Made by a program: the position numbers and the translations under genes
Part shown: positions 61,525 to 64,000 of the stretch, in pieces
Layout: each line of letters opens with the position of its first letter
Position numbering within the stretch: position 1 is the stretch's first letter
The notes under the pieces: generated by a model
Seen by the model: only the letters and a program-made list of their open reading frames with translations
Databases searched by the model: none
What the model was told of the DNA's origin: nothing
NCBI GenBank assembly: GCA_005406025.1
Contig: BGZK01001012.1
Coordinates: 62,001-126,000, forward strand
Source: Eumeta japonica
Taxonomy: Eukaryota > Arthropoda > Insecta > Lepidoptera > Psychidae
Direction of reading: 5' to 3'
Length of the DNA stretch: 64,000 nucleotides

Positions 61525-62089
61525 TAATACATTGATTATCATAAAAACGTATTTTTTACCCTATTATGATAAAAAATATGTCTTATATTTATATGACATA
61601 TGTTTCAAATGTAAAAAATATGTTTTTGTGAAAATCAATGTTTTATGAGTGTTTGCGAACTTCAACAAAGCACAAAATGGCAACATAAGCAACCTGATAT
61701 CAAACCGGATTAGATGGTCCTCATTCGAGATGACGGCACACCACCATGAAATAGCCGCTGGGAAGAGTTACTGTTGTTTATCCAGGATCAGATGGTGCTA
61801 GCAGAATGGCATAAATAAAAACAAGCAAGGGAGTTGTTCTTCGAACAATCAATGCCCACTTTTAAATAATTGAACCTCCACTTTTCAAGGCGCTGGAGGT
61901 TGTTCACATAATAATTGGATGAAGAATACCGGACACCCCAGGCGCGCGCAGTAGCTATTGTATGATATATATCAAGGTGAAGGTCATTCGTTTCTCCAGC
62001 TGCAAACTCCAGATCTTCACTTGAAACATATCTAAACTTGCTGTATTTTCTTATTTATCTAAATCGTGGGCATCTTGCGCCCGACTTTA
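61525..62089. other. No gene recognised
   Basis: AT-rich, then mixed sequence. TTCAAGGCGCTGGAGGTTG and neighbours at 61880-61960 are GC-richer but unidentified. Confidence 0.4.
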
Positions 62090-62345
62090 AGTGCAAGTGA
62101 GAAACCGACTTAATTATGTTTCCACGTTCCGTAGTCGAGTCAGTGAGCGCAATATAATTAATTCAAGCAACTCGTGAGGCTGGAGTGATATTAAAACTGG
62201 CCGCCCGCGGTGTGTGCGGGAGGTGTAAAAAGCTCCAGAATTTTAATAAACCGAGGTGTTTCTTTATGTAAAGAGGAACAAGCCGTAAACGCATCCGGCG
62301 CCGGGCGTTTATTGCTTCCGCGCGCCGCCGACGCGTCTTTTAAAT
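62090..62345. promoter_or_regulatory. GC-rich island with AATTAATT motif
   Basis: GTCGAGTCAGTGAGCGC, ATATAATTAATTCAAG, GGCCGCCCGCGG and GGCGCCGGGCG alternate between AT- and GC-rich strings. No open frame. Good candidate for a conserved noncoding element. Confidence 0.4.
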
Positions 62346-62934
62346 AAAAATAATAAAAGAATCTAGATGAATTTATTAAGTTAGAGTCTTGGAAACTTTA
62401 TAAATAATAAATGGATGCATATTATTTTATGTATTTAAAATGTACGTACACAAGTAAATCGGTTATGCTCATAGCGTTATTGAAACTGAAGTTGTTTTTT
62501 GACATTTTATAAGAATGTCACGATGAACCGATCAATTTCAAAACGTCCAGTTGTCTATCGTAGTTACTGATATTCATTTTCAAATTTTAACCAAAATTTT
62601 TAATGCAGAAGAAAACGCTTAGGAATTATCAATTTAAAATATTATAAATTTAAAATTACGATTCTTAGTGAAGCGTCTTTTAGAAGAACTTTTACAACAA
62701 GTTCTATACTTTGGTGGTAACCGATCCATCTTAACATGTTTACACTTTAAACTCGTAAGTATCTTAAATATTGTAGATATGGAACACGTACATCCTAATA
62801 ACTTAATGTGAGAGAACCGTTTCCCGACGTGGTTCCACGTCACGGAGAGGGTGGTCCACGTTAAATTAAGTTGAAAACTCATCGGTGGACTCGCCCACGT
62901 AAACAATTCAAACCCGCTACCGTGTAAAGCAAAG
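62346..62934. other. No gene recognised; repeat-like minus frame
   Basis: A 112-codon minus frame (62634-62972) runs into the tandem repeat that follows. It has no domain, and its repeat content suggests dispersed-repeat sequence rather than a gene. Confidence 0.35.
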
Positions 62935-63036
62935 CCAATTACTATCGAGCCACCACCGCTCAAATAAGCCAATGTCTATCGAGCCATTGCCACTCAAATA
63001 AGCCAATGTCTATCGAGCCATTGCCACTCAAATGGG
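62935..63036. repeat. 34-bp tandem repeat, three copies
   Basis: The unit GCCAATGTCTATCGAGCCAT plus TGCCACTCAAATAA occurs twice almost exactly, and once as a diverged first copy (GCCAATTACTATCGAGCCAC...). The last copy is incomplete, ending CAAATGGGC. Confidence 0.9.
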
Positions 63037-63244
63037 CAGCGGTGCCTCTATAGATTGCTTATTTGTAGCGATTGGGATCGCGGTCATTCAAAAATTAAAA
63101 AACTTTGGTTGACGGTATCCTTGATACAAACGTCTACGTCTGTACGTAAGAGGGTATTTGAGCGATTCGAGAAACAATGCGAATTAATGTTTCAAACTGA
63201 GTTCTTTAAGCACAGGTCGATGATAGAAGACTGTGAAATATAAC

Positions 63245-63345
63245 GATACAGGTTGGCATTTATATCACGTGGTCAGAATCGAACCCCGTACTGTGTTGTC
63301 CTAAGCCCATGTTCTTGACTACTGAGCTTCCGCCGTTTAAGCCAT
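63245..63345 (-). repeat. tRNA-derived SINE-like head
   Basis: On the minus strand, GCGGAAGCTCAGTAGTCAAG carries a box-A-like AGCTCAGTAG and GGGGTTCGATTC carries a good box B at normal spacing. No clear cloverleaf with a matching acceptor stem follows, so a SINE head or tRNA pseudogene is more likely than a tRNA gene. Confidence 0.5.
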
Positions 63346-64000
63346 CAAACCGTTAACGTTTGTAGAAATAGAAAACATTGCAAACGTTTGCAAGAAACAC
63401 AATCGTCGTGTAAACCTAATAATTAATTTTATCGAGTGGACTCGGCTTTCTTATCTGTATCAGGGTAACTGAATTATATTCAAAATAGGCATTCTAAATG
63501 CTCAAAAATGCTTAAATTTTAATTGAATCTCTGGTGTACAAGCGAAACGTCTAAGCTTGTAATTTAATATAATGTAAGTTATAATACTAACTCTAAAGTA
63601 AATACCTAATTAACAAAATAACAATGTTTCTCCTTCTATTTCGCTATCAGAAACCTAAACCATATCTTAAGTATACCGTATCAAATTACATCAACAATTT
63701 AAGTTTGTAAACATTAAAGTAATAAATTGGTTTGTATAATTTTTATTTAAATATATATAAAGCAACTTAAGAGAGAAAAAAATAATGGCTATAAAAATAT
63801 TATAAAATATTGAACATTGTCAGCAAAAAAATACACAGATCGAAACAACGCCATCTACTAGTACATAAATCGAGAAAATTGGTAATTTCGTTCACTTATG
63901 CCAAAAATTGTTCACTTATGCACCAACAGATGGTCCTAGTGCACATAAGCTCTTGTCAACGAAATGACTCCTATTAAAACCTAAAACATAAATGTATTCA
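63346..64000. other. No gene recognised
   Basis: AT-rich DNA. GTTCACTTATGCC (near 63890) and GTTCACTTATGCACC (near 63910) form a short direct repeat, with an inverse-like GTGCACATAAGC at about 63939. Confidence 0.5.

Noticed and set aside
62634..62972. 112-codon minus frame
   Set aside because: It overlaps a tandem repeat, has no domain, and looks like dispersed-repeat sequence.
1..64000. CRISPR array, phage, operon or plasmid features
   Set aside because: No regularly spaced repeats, ribosome-binding sites or clustered prokaryotic genes. Composition and element types are those of an insect.

Overview
The window looks like animal nuclear DNA, most probably from a moth or butterfly (Lepidoptera). 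It is strongly AT-rich, almost free of genes, and split by short GC-rich islands. It holds spliceosomal exons with polypyrimidine tracts and AG/GT borders, mariner, Helitron and Helentron-type elements, non-LTR retrotransposon scraps, and dispersed repeats of kinds I recall from lepidopteran genomes. There are no operons, CRISPR arrays or other prokaryotic features. The species cannot be named from the sequence.

Genes. The one exon recognised with fair confidence is 43560-43848 (+). It encodes the second half of an immunoglobulin-like domain in the style of the insect Beaten path (Beat) axon-guidance proteins. A GC-rich open exon at 38052-38216 (+) has compatible phase but an unrecognised product. 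A possible terminal exon at 55601-55698 (+) continues the Beat frame to a stop codon. If all three belong together, the right-hand 26 kb is the 3' part of one long-intron neuronal gene and the rest is its upstream or intronic DNA. The exon that should carry the first half of the Ig domain was not found, so the model is incomplete.

Layout. 1-1640: AT-rich dispersed repeat. 3578-4299 and 7078-7899: two Helentron/HINE-like elements with identical 17-bp subterminal inverted repeats, the first keeping a Helentron endonuclease tail. 4660-11000: several GC islands, including an extreme CpG/G-run core at 10280-10990. 11888-12901 and 22270-23571: two mariner copies of one subfamily on the minus strand. 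16126-16232: a 5' half of U2 snRNA with intact stems but an altered branch-site-pairing element. 18640-20060: very AT-rich DNA. 24240-24780: a dead reverse transcriptase. 25359-27210: a mariner of a second subfamily. 27540-33470: GC islands with homeodomain-type motifs. 34860-36560: a broken gene of a multicopy arthropod family, probably transposase-like. 38052-55698: the candidate neuronal gene with repeats, hairpins and a MITE in its introns. 47820-48676 and 61100-61510: Helitron-like 3' ends. 51330-51640 and 58630-58830: more retrotransposon scraps. 62090-63345: a GC island, a 34-bp tandem repeat and a tRNA-derived SINE-like head.

Most open frames in the window are chance or antisense frames. 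The GC islands are open in several frames at once because they contain few stop codons. They are better read as candidate regulatory elements than as genes.
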